A DNA stretch of 64,000 bases from Flagellimonas sp. CMM7 (GCF_021390195.1 NZ_CP090003.1:2592001-2656000); one strand, 5' to 3'. Counted from the first letter of the stretch, positions 45,426-54,597 are shown. A program made the numbers and translations. Notes: a model not told the origin generated them from the letters alone.

Positions 45426-46151
45426 TTATATGATTTCAATCAAATAGGTGTATGTCACTCCAGATAGGATGGCCAGCCCAAAACTTAATAAAGTGCCTAT
45501 TAGCACATATTCGGTAAGTTTTCGGTTTTTCCCCTTGTTTAAATCTCCAAACCGGAAGACAGATTTAGCGGCGATTAATAATCCAATGGCGGCCCATTGG
45601 CCAATCATAATAAAGCCAAAGACAAAAAGCCGTTCCAACATGCCAATATACTTTCCGGCATTTTTTAAAGACCCACCTTCCTCTGGGTCATCATCCTTTA
45701 TAATTTCAGCGATGTAAGGAGCCAATAGCATTCGCATAATAATTCCTGAAACGTAGGTGACAAATACCAGAAAGGTAATCAACAGGAGATTTTCTTGTCC
45801 AAATAGGCTTTTGAGGTCTATTTCAAAAGGGGTTGTCCAATAGACCAAAGCTACTATAACAGATAAATGTAATATTTGATCAAGGACAAAGAGCCAGCGG
45901 TAATTTTTTTCATTGGTAAAACTTAGTTTGCCCAAGTCAATAAAATAATGGGTTACTATAATGATGGCCACCATTCCTATATGCTGAAATTGTAATAACA
46001 CCAGAAGGACAAGTAAGTGCACTCCAATATGCCAATACAGGTATTTGGATTTCCACTTTTTTTCGAGCTTATCGTCTACCCAATGGCTGGGCTGCAGCAT
46101 AAAATCACCAATAAAATGAGCCAATAAAAGTTTTAACGTAAGTAGAATCAT
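45426..46151 (-). CDS. DUF3307 membrane protein, partner of SatD
   Basis: The 241-residue protein has several helices and the DUF3307 opening LLLAHFIGDFMLQPSHWVDDK, then HIGVHLLVLLVLLQ and VTHYFIDLGKL. His and Asp residues recur at helix ends. It overlaps satD by 4 bases, and the pair is conserved across Bacteroidota and Firmicutes without an established function. Confidence 0.9.
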   Translation of the reverse strand: MILLTLKLLLAHFIGDFMLQPSHWVDDKLEKKWKSKYLYWHIGVHLLVLLVLLQFQHIGMVAIIIVTHYFIDLGKLSFTNEKNYRWLFVLDQILHLSVIVALVYWTTPFEIDLKSLFGQENLLLITFLVFVTYVSGIIMRMLLAPYIAEIIKDDDPEEGGSLKNAGKYIGMLERLFVFGFIMIGQWAAIGLLIAAKSVFRFGDLNKGKNRKLTEYVLIGTLLSFGLAILSGVTYTYLIEII

Positions 46152-46756
46152 AACTTTGAGAGATGGGTTTTATAAAATTGAATCATTTTTTGTACTTCAT
46201 CAAAACCTGCCCGTATTAGCGCCTCACTAATATTACTTTGTGATTTTTCCAATACTGAAGCCAACTCTTTTTGATTTGCTTTTGGGTGTGTCATTGCAGT
46301 TTTCACTATTCTCGAAGTTGCTGGTAACCAATTATCCATACTGAGCGCTGCAAGTTGTAAGATTAGATTGATCGTAGTATCAAATGTTTCTGAGTTGGAT
46401 TTTAATGCTAAGGTCTGCTTTTTTAAGTTTTCAAAACACTCCCCTGAATTTATAAAGGCAGAACCGTTGGATTCTGTTATTTTTTCTGAGTTATAATCTT
46501 TTTCCCCTAGACCTATGGCCATGCGAACATCTATTCCTTTTTTCTGTTTTACGTTTGCCTTAATATAGATAGCGGCTTCCAAGGCTTTTTCTGGTAAAAT
46601 TTCCAATTGAAAACTATCGCCGCGGTAAATTTCCCAGTGTGTTGGCTCCTTTCCGTAAGTGTTCAAGGCTGTTTTTAGGTAAGGTAGCCAGACTTCTGGT
46701 GTTGCTTTTCTAGAGTTGATGATATCTCCGGTAATGATAGCGGTTGTTATGTCCAT
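46148..46756 (-). CDS. SatD family protein with C-terminal HTH
   Basis: The 202-residue protein begins TTAIITGDIINSRKA, the SatD signature, and has YRGDSFQLEIL and DVRMAIGLGE. Its C-terminus (HPKANQKELASVLEKSQSNISEALIRAGFDEV) reads as a helix-turn-helix with recognition helix QSNISEAL. It is therefore likely to bind DNA; three palindromic repeats lie immediately before its start codon. It reads into DUF3307 by a 4-base overlap. Confidence 0.85.
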   Translation of the reverse strand: MDITTAIITGDIINSRKATPEVWLPYLKTALNTYGKEPTHWEIYRGDSFQLEILPEKALEAAIYIKANVKQKKGIDVRMAIGLGEKDYNSEKITESNGSAFINSGECFENLKKQTLALKSNSETFDTTINLILQLAALSMDNWLPATSRIVKTAMTHPKANQKELASVLEKSQSNISEALIRAGFDEVQKMIQFYKTHLSKL

Positions 46757-46761
46757 ATATA

Positions 46762-46843
46762 CAAATATCGGTAAAATAGCCGATAATTAAAAATATCGGT
46801 AAAATAACCGATAATGTAGAATATCGTTTAAATAACCGATAAT
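46762..46843 (-). promoter_or_regulatory. Triple 28-bp-phased palindromic operator of the satD-DUF3307 pair
   Basis: Three 24-bp copies start at 46764, 46792 and 46820, exactly 28 bases apart. Each holds the palindrome TATCGGT-(6)-ACCGATA with one change in the first and third. The -7-like box GATATTTG (minus strand, 46762-46769) is embedded in the copy nearest the gene, 5 bases before the ATG. This fits a repressor array, probably for SatD itself. Confidence 0.85.
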
Positions 46844-46923
46844 GAAAGGATAGCAGTATAATAATAGTAGCAAGCCCCTTTCCAATATATGGGAAGAGGC
46901 CTTTAACTTTTTCAATTTTAAAT

Positions 46924-47739
46924 TCACTCTCGATATTTTGGGACTAATTTTCCTTCTACCCAACTCAATTCTCTGGTTTCCATCGCAGTTTTTGTCCATC
47001 GAGAGGCTTCATCTAAACTTTCGTTACGTTCTTTCTTGAAGATAATTTTTTCTGGAATACCGCCCTCATCAAAAGGGAAAATAAATTTTTCTGAATAATA
47101 GAATACACCGGCATCTGAAATTTGTGACAATGCCGCAACCTTGGTAAGCTCATCGTTTTGGACAAAAAGGTAAATGCCTCCTCCTTCCATACCACATGCT
47201 TCTGCATAATAATCAACAAATAAGATTCCATCTAGATCAGGAATACCTTTGTCATCCATGACTTTAATGTCAATATTGGTGTTGACCAATGGAATCTTTT
47301 TTTCAATATAAGTTCCATTTTTTATGTTTCTTATATTTAAGAAGATAGACTTACCTTCTTTGGAATAGGCAAAGAAATAGTTCTGATTATTCAATACTTT
47401 TTTCTCAAAAGATAATAGACCTGCCAAGACATAACCAGTTACATCATCATGGTACTGCACTTTGTAAAAAGGAGAGTCAAAACCTCTATAGGGCCATGAG
47501 AATTCTGTTTTTTCTATGATTTTTACCCATTCTCCAATCTTCAATAGTTCCAATACTTCAGATTCAACATCTGGCGCAGCTCGTAACTTAACATCATTGC
47601 CAAACAGATATACCTGTTCACCAGGTTCAAAATCACATTCTCCCAGTGGACAGTTGTATCCATTTTGCGCTGTAATTAAAGAAATAGTAAATAGGGTGGT
47701 TAGGGCCGTAATGTAAAAAACTGCTTTCATCTTTTTCAA
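46924..47739 (-). CDS. Secreted protein with bacterial SH3 domain
   Basis: The 271-residue protein has a signal peptide (AVFYITALTTLFTISLITAQ) and an SH3b-type domain at about residues 43-110 (VYLFGNDVKLRAAPDVESEVLELLKIGEWVKII, then YKVQYHDDVTGYVLAGLL). The rest has no recognised domain. SH3b domains often bind peptidoglycan or other envelope ligands. A second Met three codons later is an alternative start. Its upstream region faces the DUF4890-like gene. Confidence 0.8.
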   Translation of the reverse strand: MKKMKAVFYITALTTLFTISLITAQNGYNCPLGECDFEPGEQVYLFGNDVKLRAAPDVESEVLELLKIGEWVKIIEKTEFSWPYRGFDSPFYKVQYHDDVTGYVLAGLLSFEKKVLNNQNYFFAYSKEGKSIFLNIRNIKNGTYIEKKIPLVNTNIDIKVMDDKGIPDLDGILFVDYYAEACGMEGGGIYLFVQNDELTKVAALSQISDAGVFYYSEKFIFPFDEGGIPEKIIFKKERNESLDEASRWTKTAMETRELSWVEGKLVPKYRE

Positions 47740-47861
47740 TTTTAAGGATTAAACAGTTTTTAGGAAGGTTAAAATATATACGGTACAAAATAGCAAAATG
47801 GTTTACCACAATAGGCTTAAGAACAATTATAGACGCGGAGATTTTGTGTTCAAAGAAAAAA

Positions 47862-47892
47862 AGAAGCCACGTACATGGCTGACGTGACTTCT
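47862..47892 (-). terminator. Terminator after the Spy-like secreted protein gene
   Basis: AGAAG and CACGT pair with ACGTG and CTTCT, with one mismatch. On the minus strand the stem is followed by a run of T residues. It lies 17 bases beyond the stop codon. Confidence 0.7.
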
Positions 47893-47909
47893 AAAATCAA
47901 CAAAAAACA

Positions 47910-48356
47910 TTATCCTCTTCTTCCTTTCCCCTGCATTTTCTTTTTGCCATACATTGCCTTCTTTAACTTTAATTTTTTCCACGTTTGGTACTGCTCATCC
48001 GATAGTACCTTCTTCATTTTTTGATGCTGAGCAATTTGATAATCCAATCTTGCATTCTCTATTTCAAATTGTTCATCTGCGGAAGGTCTTTTCCATTCTC
48101 CGCTTTCTTTTTTTGCCTTAATCTCTTCACGTTTGGATTTTCGCATTTCAGCTTCTTCCAAACTAATTTCCATGACCTGTTTTTGCTGCCCTTGACTTAG
48201 GTCTAATGCTAAAGTCAATTTTTTGGTGTGTAGTGTTGCAATTTGGGCCGCGGTCATATCAGCCCTTACACTTTTTCCTTTTCTATTGCCCTCATGTTTT
48301 TGTGCGGTTGCACTCAATGTGGTCATTATGACCACTAATACTACTAATCGTTTCAT
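47910..48356 (-). CDS. Secreted basic helical protein (Spy/CpxP or DUF4890-like)
   Basis: The 148-residue protein has a signal peptide (RLVVLVVIMTTLSATAQ) and a Lys/Glu-rich helical body. LTLALDLSQGQQKQVMEISLEEAEMRKS and SDEQYQTWKKLKLKK match the LTxxQ repeats of Spy-type periplasmic chaperones and the related DUF4890. The tail GKKKMQGKGRRG is strongly basic. It may bind unfolded proteins or envelope polymers. Confidence 0.8.
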   Translation of the reverse strand: MKRLVVLVVIMTTLSATAQKHEGNRKGKSVRADMTAAQIATLHTKKLTLALDLSQGQQKQVMEISLEEAEMRKSKREEIKAKKESGEWKRPSADEQFEIENARLDYQIAQHQKMKKVLSDEQYQTWKKLKLKKAMYGKKKMQGKGRRG

Positions 48357-48461
48357 ATGTTTAAACTTTTAATGATTTGGTAATTGGACATAGGTTATGA
48401 CCAATGGTTTAATAACCAATACATCATTTATAAAGTTTTTAACAATAAAATTTGGAGGGAC

Positions 48462-48653
48462 CTACTCTTCTATTTCTAAGGGGTTTTCTTGGGGCTTTTC
48501 AAGTTTGTTGGCGTCTTCAAAGTCGGCTTCAACAAACTCTTCAGAATTTAACTGAGTTTGGAACTCATCTTCCTGTTGTATACCATTATAGATAAAAGCG
48601 GCAACTACAAAACAGGACAAATAGATAAGACTTTTGATTTTGTAGGTCATCAT
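48462..48653 (-). CDS. Small acidic membrane-anchored protein
   Basis: The start at 48653 gives 63 residues: MMTYKIKSLIYLSCFVVAAF as an N-terminal helix, then a strongly acidic tail (QQEDEFQTQLNSEEFVEADFEDANKLEK). The frame is open further upstream, but that part is unlike a signal. No family recognised. The next Met (48650) is equally possible. A single export or anchor helix and a free acidic tail are all that can be said. Confidence 0.5.
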   Translation of the reverse strand: MMTYKIKSLIYLSCFVVAAFIYNGIQQEDEFQTQLNSEEFVEADFEDANKLEKPQENPLEIEE

Positions 48654-48825
48654 AATAAGATTTGGGATTACTAAATTAGGGAAACCATTTAGCAATCTTT
48701 ATGATATGTTGTGAAACGATCTTTTCTAGATGTGAAACGGTCAAAAAGTATGGTATACCCGACAAAATGCACGGTTTGCCATAAAAAGACCAATTACAAT
48801 GGTAAATTCTTACAGAATTTAAGCC

Positions 48826-51324
48826 TTAGCTTGGGTCAAGAATAGCATCAATACGCTCTAACGCATCTTGTAAGTGGTATCTGCTCATTTGATCCGAAAT
48901 ACGACTCATACCATTCCTGATGTCTCTTTTCAAGTTGTTTAATTCAGCTCTTGCCACAGAACGAATATCAGACTGGCTGGTGTTAACTACCGTAGATTTA
49001 CGGTAACCACCAAAATCTGAAAGCTTTTTCTGGTTTTCAGCCGTCATAAGATATGCCAAACGATCAATATGTGCTTTTTGAAGATTTCTTCTATAGGTAT
49101 CAATGGATTTTCCACTTCTTGTCTCAGACCAAATGCCTTTACGCAAATCGCTCATCATATCTAACAAACGATATGCTTTATTTCCATTTATAGCTTCATT
49201 TTCAATAATACGAGCCATTTTGCCTAAATGAAGAATAGTATTCAAATAACGCACTTGTGTTGAACGAATCCGTTCTATGGAACCAGAGTATTGAATTTTA
49301 TTAAAAATATCTTGGTCTATTAACCATTCTGGTGTTTTGAACAATTGCTCTTGCAAGAAGGTCATACAGTTTTTTTGATGTTCCTTATCCACATGGGTAT
49401 AAACAGCACCTTCTTGATCGGAGGTTTTATGATATTCATAAACCCCACCAATATTATTGGAAACGTGGCCCATATATCTTCTGTATTGACCAACTACTTG
49501 ACCATAAAGCGTTTCCAAATCATCATAATTCTTTCCATCTTCTGTGGTCCATTCGGCCAAATTTGGGACTATCCTTTTTAAGTTTTCTATACCATAAAGA
49601 CTTGCTTTAATAGCATCATCTCCTAAGTCTTCAGTTTGCGAACTTGGGTCATGGATATCACCTATTTGTTGATGCCCAAAACGATAATTGGGGTCATTTT
49701 CATGAGCTAGAATCCAATTGCGTAAAATTGGTTTTTCTTCTTCTGCAGATACACCCAAAATAGGTTTGTAGCCCCAACGGATGGCATGTTTGTCATAGAT
49801 GCCAATATTGGGCATAAGGGCAACTCCTTCATCCCCCGGTTGGGCTATATAGTTAAATCGGGCATAGTCCATAATGGAAGGAGCCGTTCCAAATTTTTGG
49901 GTAAATTTCTTTGAACGAAGAGAGTCTACGGAATAGGCAGCGCTGCTTCCCATGTTATGCGGTAATCCAAGGGTATGACCTACTTCATGCGAGGAAACAA
50001 AGCGAATTAATCTACCCATTATTTCGTCTTTAAAAGCTACGTTACGCGCTTCTGGATTAATGGCTGCGGTTTGCACAAAGTACCAATTACGCAACAAGGT
50101 CATTACATTATGGTACCAGTTAATATCAGATTCCAGTATCTCACCACTACGAGGATCGCTTACATGGGGGCCATTTGCATTTGGAATGGGAGATGCCAAA
50201 TAACGAACCACAGAGTATCGTATATCTTCTGGTGACCACTCAGGATCTTCTTCTTTTGTTGGTGGGTCCTTGGCTAAGATTGCATTTTTAAACCCAGCTG
50301 CTTCAAAAGCGATTTGCCAATCTTCAATACCTTGTTTTATAAAGGGGATCCATTTTTTAGGCGTGGCGCGATCTACATAATATACAATAGGTTTTTTGGG
50401 TTCTACCAATTCACCAGCTTTGTACTTTTCAATATCTTCATCTTTTACTTCCAATTTCCAACGATCTAGATAGCGCACGGTCTTACTTTCTTGAGCATCC
50501 AGCCCATAATCTACTTGACCTCTGGCAAACCAACCTACACGTTCATCAAAATAGCGACGTTTCATGGGTTCTTCTGGCAAAAGAATCATGGAGTTATTTA
50601 TTTCTATGGAAATGGAACCTAAACTTTGGTTGCTGGGTGATGCTTTGGCCAGATAGGTTTTCACATGGCGTGCTTCCAAGTTTAATGGGTAACTTTTTAT
50701 AGATTCCACATAACTTCTTTCTGCGTCCAAGCGACTGACCTTATATCGTTTTCTGTAAAATTCTGGCATACCAATAGCATTAACATCTTTGGTAAACATA
50801 GGGTCAACCTCAATAACAGTGGCCGGGTTCAAAGAGTCCTTCTTATTTAATGCTTTGATGTTAAATGCAAAGAGCACAGGCTCAAAATTGGAATTGACAA
50901 CGGCTTCATGAACAGGTAAAGAATCGGCAGCCACATTTCCATAAGAAACCACACGTAGCAAAACTTTTTTAGGCTTCTTTTCCCACCGGAGTACCTGGGT
51001 ATTGATTTTTCCCCCGCCAAAACCAATTCCAGTTGCTGTTTTTGAAATTCTGCTCACCATTAGCATTTCGCGATTAAATAATGAATCAGGAATCTCATAA
51101 TAATGTTTGTCATCTACCTGATGAACTTGAAAAAGACCTTCATCTGTCTTTGCTTCTTTGGTAATTACCTTGTCATAAGGTTGAATGTCACCTTTTTTAG
51201 GTTTGGCCTCGGCTTTTTTTTCAGTGTTTTTCTTCTTCTTTTTAAAAAGTTGGGCTTCTGTGGTCTGAAAAGTGCTAACCAAAAAAATAAGTACGAAGAC
51301 TTTTGGGAGTAATTTTTGAATCAT
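48826..51324 (-). CDS. Secreted zinc metalloprotease of the DUF5117/DUF4953 family
   Basis: The 832-residue protein has a signal peptide (VFVLIFLVSTFQTTEAQ), a DUF5118/DUF5117-type N-terminal part (FQVHQVDDKHYYEIPDSLFNREML-type text) and a metzincin core. HEVGHTLGLPHN gives His446, Glu447, His450 and His456, and SIMDYARFNY the Met-turn. It is predicted to be secreted or periplasmic with active-site zinc. These large proteases are abundant in Flavobacteriia; natural substrates are unknown. It is divergent from the first LGF-YLP repeat gene. Confidence 0.92.
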   Translation of the reverse strand: MIQKLLPKVFVLIFLVSTFQTTEAQLFKKKKKNTEKKAEAKPKKGDIQPYDKVITKEAKTDEGLFQVHQVDDKHYYEIPDSLFNREMLMVSRISKTATGIGFGGGKINTQVLRWEKKPKKVLLRVVSYGNVAADSLPVHEAVVNSNFEPVLFAFNIKALNKKDSLNPATVIEVDPMFTKDVNAIGMPEFYRKRYKVSRLDAERSYVESIKSYPLNLEARHVKTYLAKASPSNQSLGSISIEINNSMILLPEEPMKRRYFDERVGWFARGQVDYGLDAQESKTVRYLDRWKLEVKDEDIEKYKAGELVEPKKPIVYYVDRATPKKWIPFIKQGIEDWQIAFEAAGFKNAILAKDPPTKEEDPEWSPEDIRYSVVRYLASPIPNANGPHVSDPRSGEILESDINWYHNVMTLLRNWYFVQTAAINPEARNVAFKDEIMGRLIRFVSSHEVGHTLGLPHNMGSSAAYSVDSLRSKKFTQKFGTAPSIMDYARFNYIAQPGDEGVALMPNIGIYDKHAIRWGYKPILGVSAEEEKPILRNWILAHENDPNYRFGHQQIGDIHDPSSQTEDLGDDAIKASLYGIENLKRIVPNLAEWTTEDGKNYDDLETLYGQVVGQYRRYMGHVSNNIGGVYEYHKTSDQEGAVYTHVDKEHQKNCMTFLQEQLFKTPEWLIDQDIFNKIQYSGSIERIRSTQVRYLNTILHLGKMARIIENEAINGNKAYRLLDMMSDLRKGIWSETRSGKSIDTYRRNLQKAHIDRLAYLMTAENQKKLSDFGGYRKSTVVNTSQSDIRSVARAELNNLKRDIRNGMSRISDQMSRYHLQDALERIDAILDPS

Positions 51325-51590
51325 TTTAAGTCAGTTTGATATGCTCAAGGCGATCAAAGAACCTAAAAAACGCGAAAACAGACTGTTAAATAATTATTAA
51401 CTCTCATTTTTTTTCTAAAGATGACCAACCTCTGGGAGTATTGCATTTTACTGATGTTTTCCGTTGAAATCCCACCTATAGCTGGGCTGAGAGAAAATAA
51501 ATTTTACCTAAAAAAAACAAAAAGCTGTAACAATTTAAAATTTGGATAGTCTTATAAGCATATTACATCAATCAAAAAATTCAATCAAAA

Positions 51591-52322
51591 ATGAACAAGT
51601 TATTAATGATTTACGGATGTGTACTCTTAGGTAGTCCCGCCGTAGCAGAAGACCAACAAAGTACTACTACTATTGTAGAAACCAAAACAGAAACAGTTAG
51701 TACGTTTGAGAACAATTTTACAGTATTGAATATCAATACTGAGTTAAGTGAGACATCTTCAAGATTTTATGGTATAACAAATGAAGAGTTCTTTGAGCTG
51801 AATTTAAACGAAATTGAGTTTGTAGAAGAAGAATCGGAAATTGATTTAGGTTTTAATACCTCCGATTACCTTCCAGAGGATTTTAATCCTTATGAAACTT
51901 ATTTTGATTTGAATTCTATTATATACATCGAAGACGAAACCAATTTGAACCTAAATTTTGATGCTGGCGACTATTTACCAGCAGGTTTTAATCCTTACGC
52001 TGAAAATGTAGATGTGCATTCTATCAATTATATTGAAGATGAGGACTTAGATTTGGGTTTTAACGCGTCTGATTATCTTCCTGAAGGATTCTCACCTTAT
52101 GAAGTGTATATAGATTTGAATGCCGTTCCTTACATTGAGGAAGAAGTTGATTTAAACTTGGGCTTGAATAGAGAATATTCTTTACCAGAAGGTTTTGATC
52201 CTTATACAGATTTAATAGAAGTTACGTCGATCAACTATGTTGAAGATGAAGAAATACACCTAGGTTTTGATACTGCCGAGTATCTACCGGAAAACTTTGA
52301 CCCGTATACAAGGGCAAACTAA
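51591..52322 (+). CDS. Secreted acidic protein with five LGF-YLP repeats
   Basis: The 243-residue protein has a short signal peptide (LLMIYGCVLLGSPAVA) and five copies of a unit of about 35 residues. The unit core is LGFNxSDYLPExFNPYE, preceded by an I-YIED/E-type stretch. Copies near residues 83, 117, 149, 182 and 217 vary in a graded way. The protein is strongly acidic. No known domain is recognised. A smaller relative lies 360 bases downstream. Asp/Glu arrangement might bind Ca2+, but there is no DxDxD loop. Function unknown. Confidence 0.8.
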   Translation: MNKLLMIYGCVLLGSPAVAEDQQSTTTIVETKTETVSTFENNFTVLNINTELSETSSRFYGITNEEFFELNLNEIEFVEEESEIDLGFNTSDYLPEDFNPYETYFDLNSIIYIEDETNLNLNFDAGDYLPAGFNPYAENVDVHSINYIEDEDLDLGFNASDYLPEGFSPYEVYIDLNAVPYIEEEVDLNLGLNREYSLPEGFDPYTDLIEVTSINYVEDEEIHLGFDTAEYLPENFDPYTRAN

Positions 52323-52372
52323 GTAAGATGTTTTAGTTTTCATTTTACAAATTTTTGAGTTAGTTAGTTATG

Positions 52373-52397
52373 AAAAGCCCTCACCAGAGGGCTTTTT
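52373..52397 (+). terminator. Terminator of the five-repeat gene
   Basis: AAAAGCCCTC pairs with GAGGGCTTTT around a 4-base loop and is followed by T residues. It is preceded by TTTTTGAGTTAGTTAGTT, which also precedes the second repeat gene's terminator. Confidence 0.9.
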
Positions 52398-52679
52398 GTA
52401 TGGAGGTTGCTTTCTTTTGCCTAGTAAATTCATCGATTAAAAGTGCTTAACAAAAAAATAACATTAAAATCGATGAAGTGTAAATGTTAATAAAATGGTT
52501 TTAAAGCTATCAATCTGATAATATTTGAAGCTTTGGACTAACACTTTGCTAATTCCTGAAAGTGGGAATTGATAATTCGATGACACTACTGTTTTTGCGG
52601 GTTCGTTAACAAAAAACTAATTATAATAATCATCATTTTTTGTGGTTTTATCTTTGTTGTAAATTAAAAAACGACAGTT
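52398..52679 (+). promoter_or_regulatory. Intergenic region with putative -7 box for the two-repeat gene
   Basis: The stretch has no gene. TATCTTTG at 52649-52656 fits TAnnTTTG and lies 23 bases before the ATG at 52680. No -33 element is clear. Upstream it is AT-rich and without repeats that I can identify. Confidence 0.5.
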
Positions 52680-52982
52680 ATGAAATACAATAATTATATA
52701 TTGACAGCACTTGGGTTTGCCTTATTGACATTTAATGCAAATGCCAAATCATTAGCCACAATGGATGAAGATTTTGATATAAGCAAAGTTATTTTCATTG
52801 AAGAGGACCAGGATTGGGAACTAGGTTTTGATACCGCTAAATACCTTCCTGAAAACTTTGATCCTTACAGTGGTAATTTTTCAGTAAAAGCTATCAATTT
52901 TGTGGATGAATGTGATGAAATAGAATTAGGGTTTGAAACAGCTGGTTACTTGCCAGAAGATTTTGATGCCTATACAAAGTAA
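52680..52982 (+). CDS. Secreted acidic protein with two LGF-YLP repeats
   Basis: The 100-residue protein has a signal peptide (YILTALGFALLTFNANA) and two copies of the same unit as its neighbour: ELGFDTAKYLPENFDPYS and ELGFETAGYLPEDFDAYT. Its shared signature and 3' UTR with the five-repeat gene mark the pair as paralogues that arose by duplication with repeat gain or loss. No known domain. Confidence 0.8.
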   Translation: MKYNNYILTALGFALLTFNANAKSLATMDEDFDISKVIFIEEDQDWELGFDTAKYLPENFDPYSGNFSVKAINFVDECDEIELGFETAGYLPEDFDAYTK

Positions 52983-53023
52983 GTTAGTTTCTTACTATTT
53001 TTTTTGAGTTAGTTAGTTTGTCA

Positions 53024-53052
53024 AGAGCCTTTCCAATTTGGGGAGGCTCTTC
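53024..53052. terminator. Terminator between the two-repeat gene and SLC13 gene
   Basis: AAGAGCCT pairs with AGGCTCTT, extended by wobble pairs inward. It separates the convergent genes and follows the shared 3' UTR motif. Confidence 0.75.
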
Positions 53053-53056
53053 TATT

Positions 53057-54481
53057 TTAGAATAATAGTGGTATCACAAACTGAAAGACCAGAATTAAAA
53101 GTGCTACGGAGATAAGGTTCAGAATAATGCCTACTTTGGCCATTTGAGGAACCTTTACATACCCGCTAGCAAAGACTATTGCATTGGGCGGTGTGGCCAT
53201 GGGCAACATAAAGGCACAACTACTCGCAATGGTAACTGGAATTAATAAATAAAGTATCGGAATTTCAAGACCAATGGCTATTCCTGCCACAACAGGTGCC
53301 AAGACAGCAACCAGTGCCACATTGCTCATGAGCTCTGTCATAAATAGCATCAACAGAATTAAAAGTGATGCAGTCAAAAGAATACTGATATCACTACTGG
53401 CAATTGCGGTTGCCACCATATCTACAATCCCACTGGATGACATTCCTTTTGCCAATGCAAGTCCTCCTCCAAACAGTATTAAAATACCCCAAGCAAGTTG
53501 AGAGGTATCCCTCCATTGGATTATAAAATCTCCTTTTTTCAAGTTATAAGGAACAGCAAAAAGAGTTATTGCGGCAAAAATACTGATCATTGTATCTGTA
53601 AGACCAAGACCAGGGAATAAGTTATTGATCAATGTCCTAAAAATCCATAAGAAGACGGTAATACCAAAAATGACCAAGACCATTTTTTCTTTTTTAGAAG
53701 TTGGGCCTAACTTTTGAAGTTCATCATGGATTACTTCCTTGGATGCATTAAATTTTAAATCCCGGTTTGGAAACATCCATTTTACCAAGACCAAATAACT
53801 GATGCCAATCATGATTATGGAAAAAGGCAACCCAAGTGTCATCCATTTTAAAAAAGAAATCTGGGTATTATATTCATTTTCCAAAAGCCCAATGAGGATA
53901 GAATTTGGCGGAGTGCCGATCACGGTTGCTATTCCTCCCGCGTTTGCGGAGAAAGCAATGCCCAACATAACACTTAAAGCAAAATTCTGATCGTTTTTAG
54001 TAAAACCATCTTCATCATCAACCAACAAATTGATTACAGAAAGAGCAATGGGCAGCATTACCACGGTACTGGCCGTATTGCTTATCCACATGCTCAATGA
54101 TGCTGTGGCAATCATAAAACCAAGAATCACTTTATTTGGTGTGGTGCCTGTTAAACGTATAATATTTAATGCTATGCGCTTGTGTAGGTTTACTTTTTCA
54201 AGCGCCAAAGCCATTACAAACCCGCCAAAGAATAGAAAAACAATGGGACTTCCATAATTGGCACCTACTTCGGCAATGGGTAATATTTTGAGTAATGGAA
54301 AAAGCAATAAAGGTAAAAGTGCGGTCACTGAAATGGAAACAGCTTCAGTTATCCACCAAATTAACATCCAGACCGCTACTGCAATAACAGGGTCACCTTT
54401 TTGAGAGACAATGTCAAACGGTAAATTGCTTAAAATAAGAAAGACAATGGGGCCAGCAATAAGGCCTACTTTTTTACTCAA
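53057..54481 (-). CDS. SLC13/DASS family sodium:dicarboxylate symporter
   Basis: The 474-residue inner-membrane protein has about 12 helices. Family hallmarks are WITEAVSISVTALLPLLLFP near residue 44, SNTAS in MWISNTASTVVMLP near residue 135 (SNT motif), and ATPPNA in PMATPPNAIVFASGY near residue 435. It takes up succinate-type dicarboxylates or citrate with Na+; which one cannot be told. No obvious operon partner. Confidence 0.92.
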   Translation of the reverse strand: MSKKVGLIAGPIVFLILSNLPFDIVSQKGDPVIAVAVWMLIWWITEAVSISVTALLPLLLFPLLKILPIAEVGANYGSPIVFLFFGGFVMALALEKVNLHKRIALNIIRLTGTTPNKVILGFMIATASLSMWISNTASTVVMLPIALSVINLLVDDEDGFTKNDQNFALSVMLGIAFSANAGGIATVIGTPPNSILIGLLENEYNTQISFLKWMTLGLPFSIIMIGISYLVLVKWMFPNRDLKFNASKEVIHDELQKLGPTSKKEKMVLVIFGITVFLWIFRTLINNLFPGLGLTDTMISIFAAITLFAVPYNLKKGDFIIQWRDTSQLAWGILILFGGGLALAKGMSSSGIVDMVATAIASSDISILLTASLLILLMLFMTELMSNVALVAVLAPVVAGIAIGLEIPILYLLIPVTIASSCAFMLPMATPPNAIVFASGYVKVPQMAKVGIILNLISVALLILVFQFVIPLLF

Positions 54482-54534
54482 CTCAAAAAGTTTTAATCAG
54501 GCCTAAACTAAGACTTTTTACTAGAACAAAAAAA

Positions 54535-54553
54535 ACCAGAAAAAGTTTCTGGT
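54535..54553 (-). terminator. Terminator of the ABM-like lipoprotein gene
   Basis: ACCAGAAA pairs with TTTCTGGT around a 3-base loop, flanked by A- and T-runs. It lies just past the lipoprotein stop codon on the minus strand. Confidence 0.85.
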
Positions 54554-54597
54554 TTTTTTAAAACTATAAATGATTAAAATTTCCACGGAACGTTTAA

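Noticed and set aside
46764..46843. Possible CRISPR array
   Set aside because: Only three units with 4-base gaps, each palindromic and directly before a start codon; this is an operator array, not repeat-spacer DNA.
46864..46900. Hairpin after the SH3-domain gene as terminator
   Set aside because: Several mismatches in the stem; left out as unsupported, although a T-rich stretch is present.
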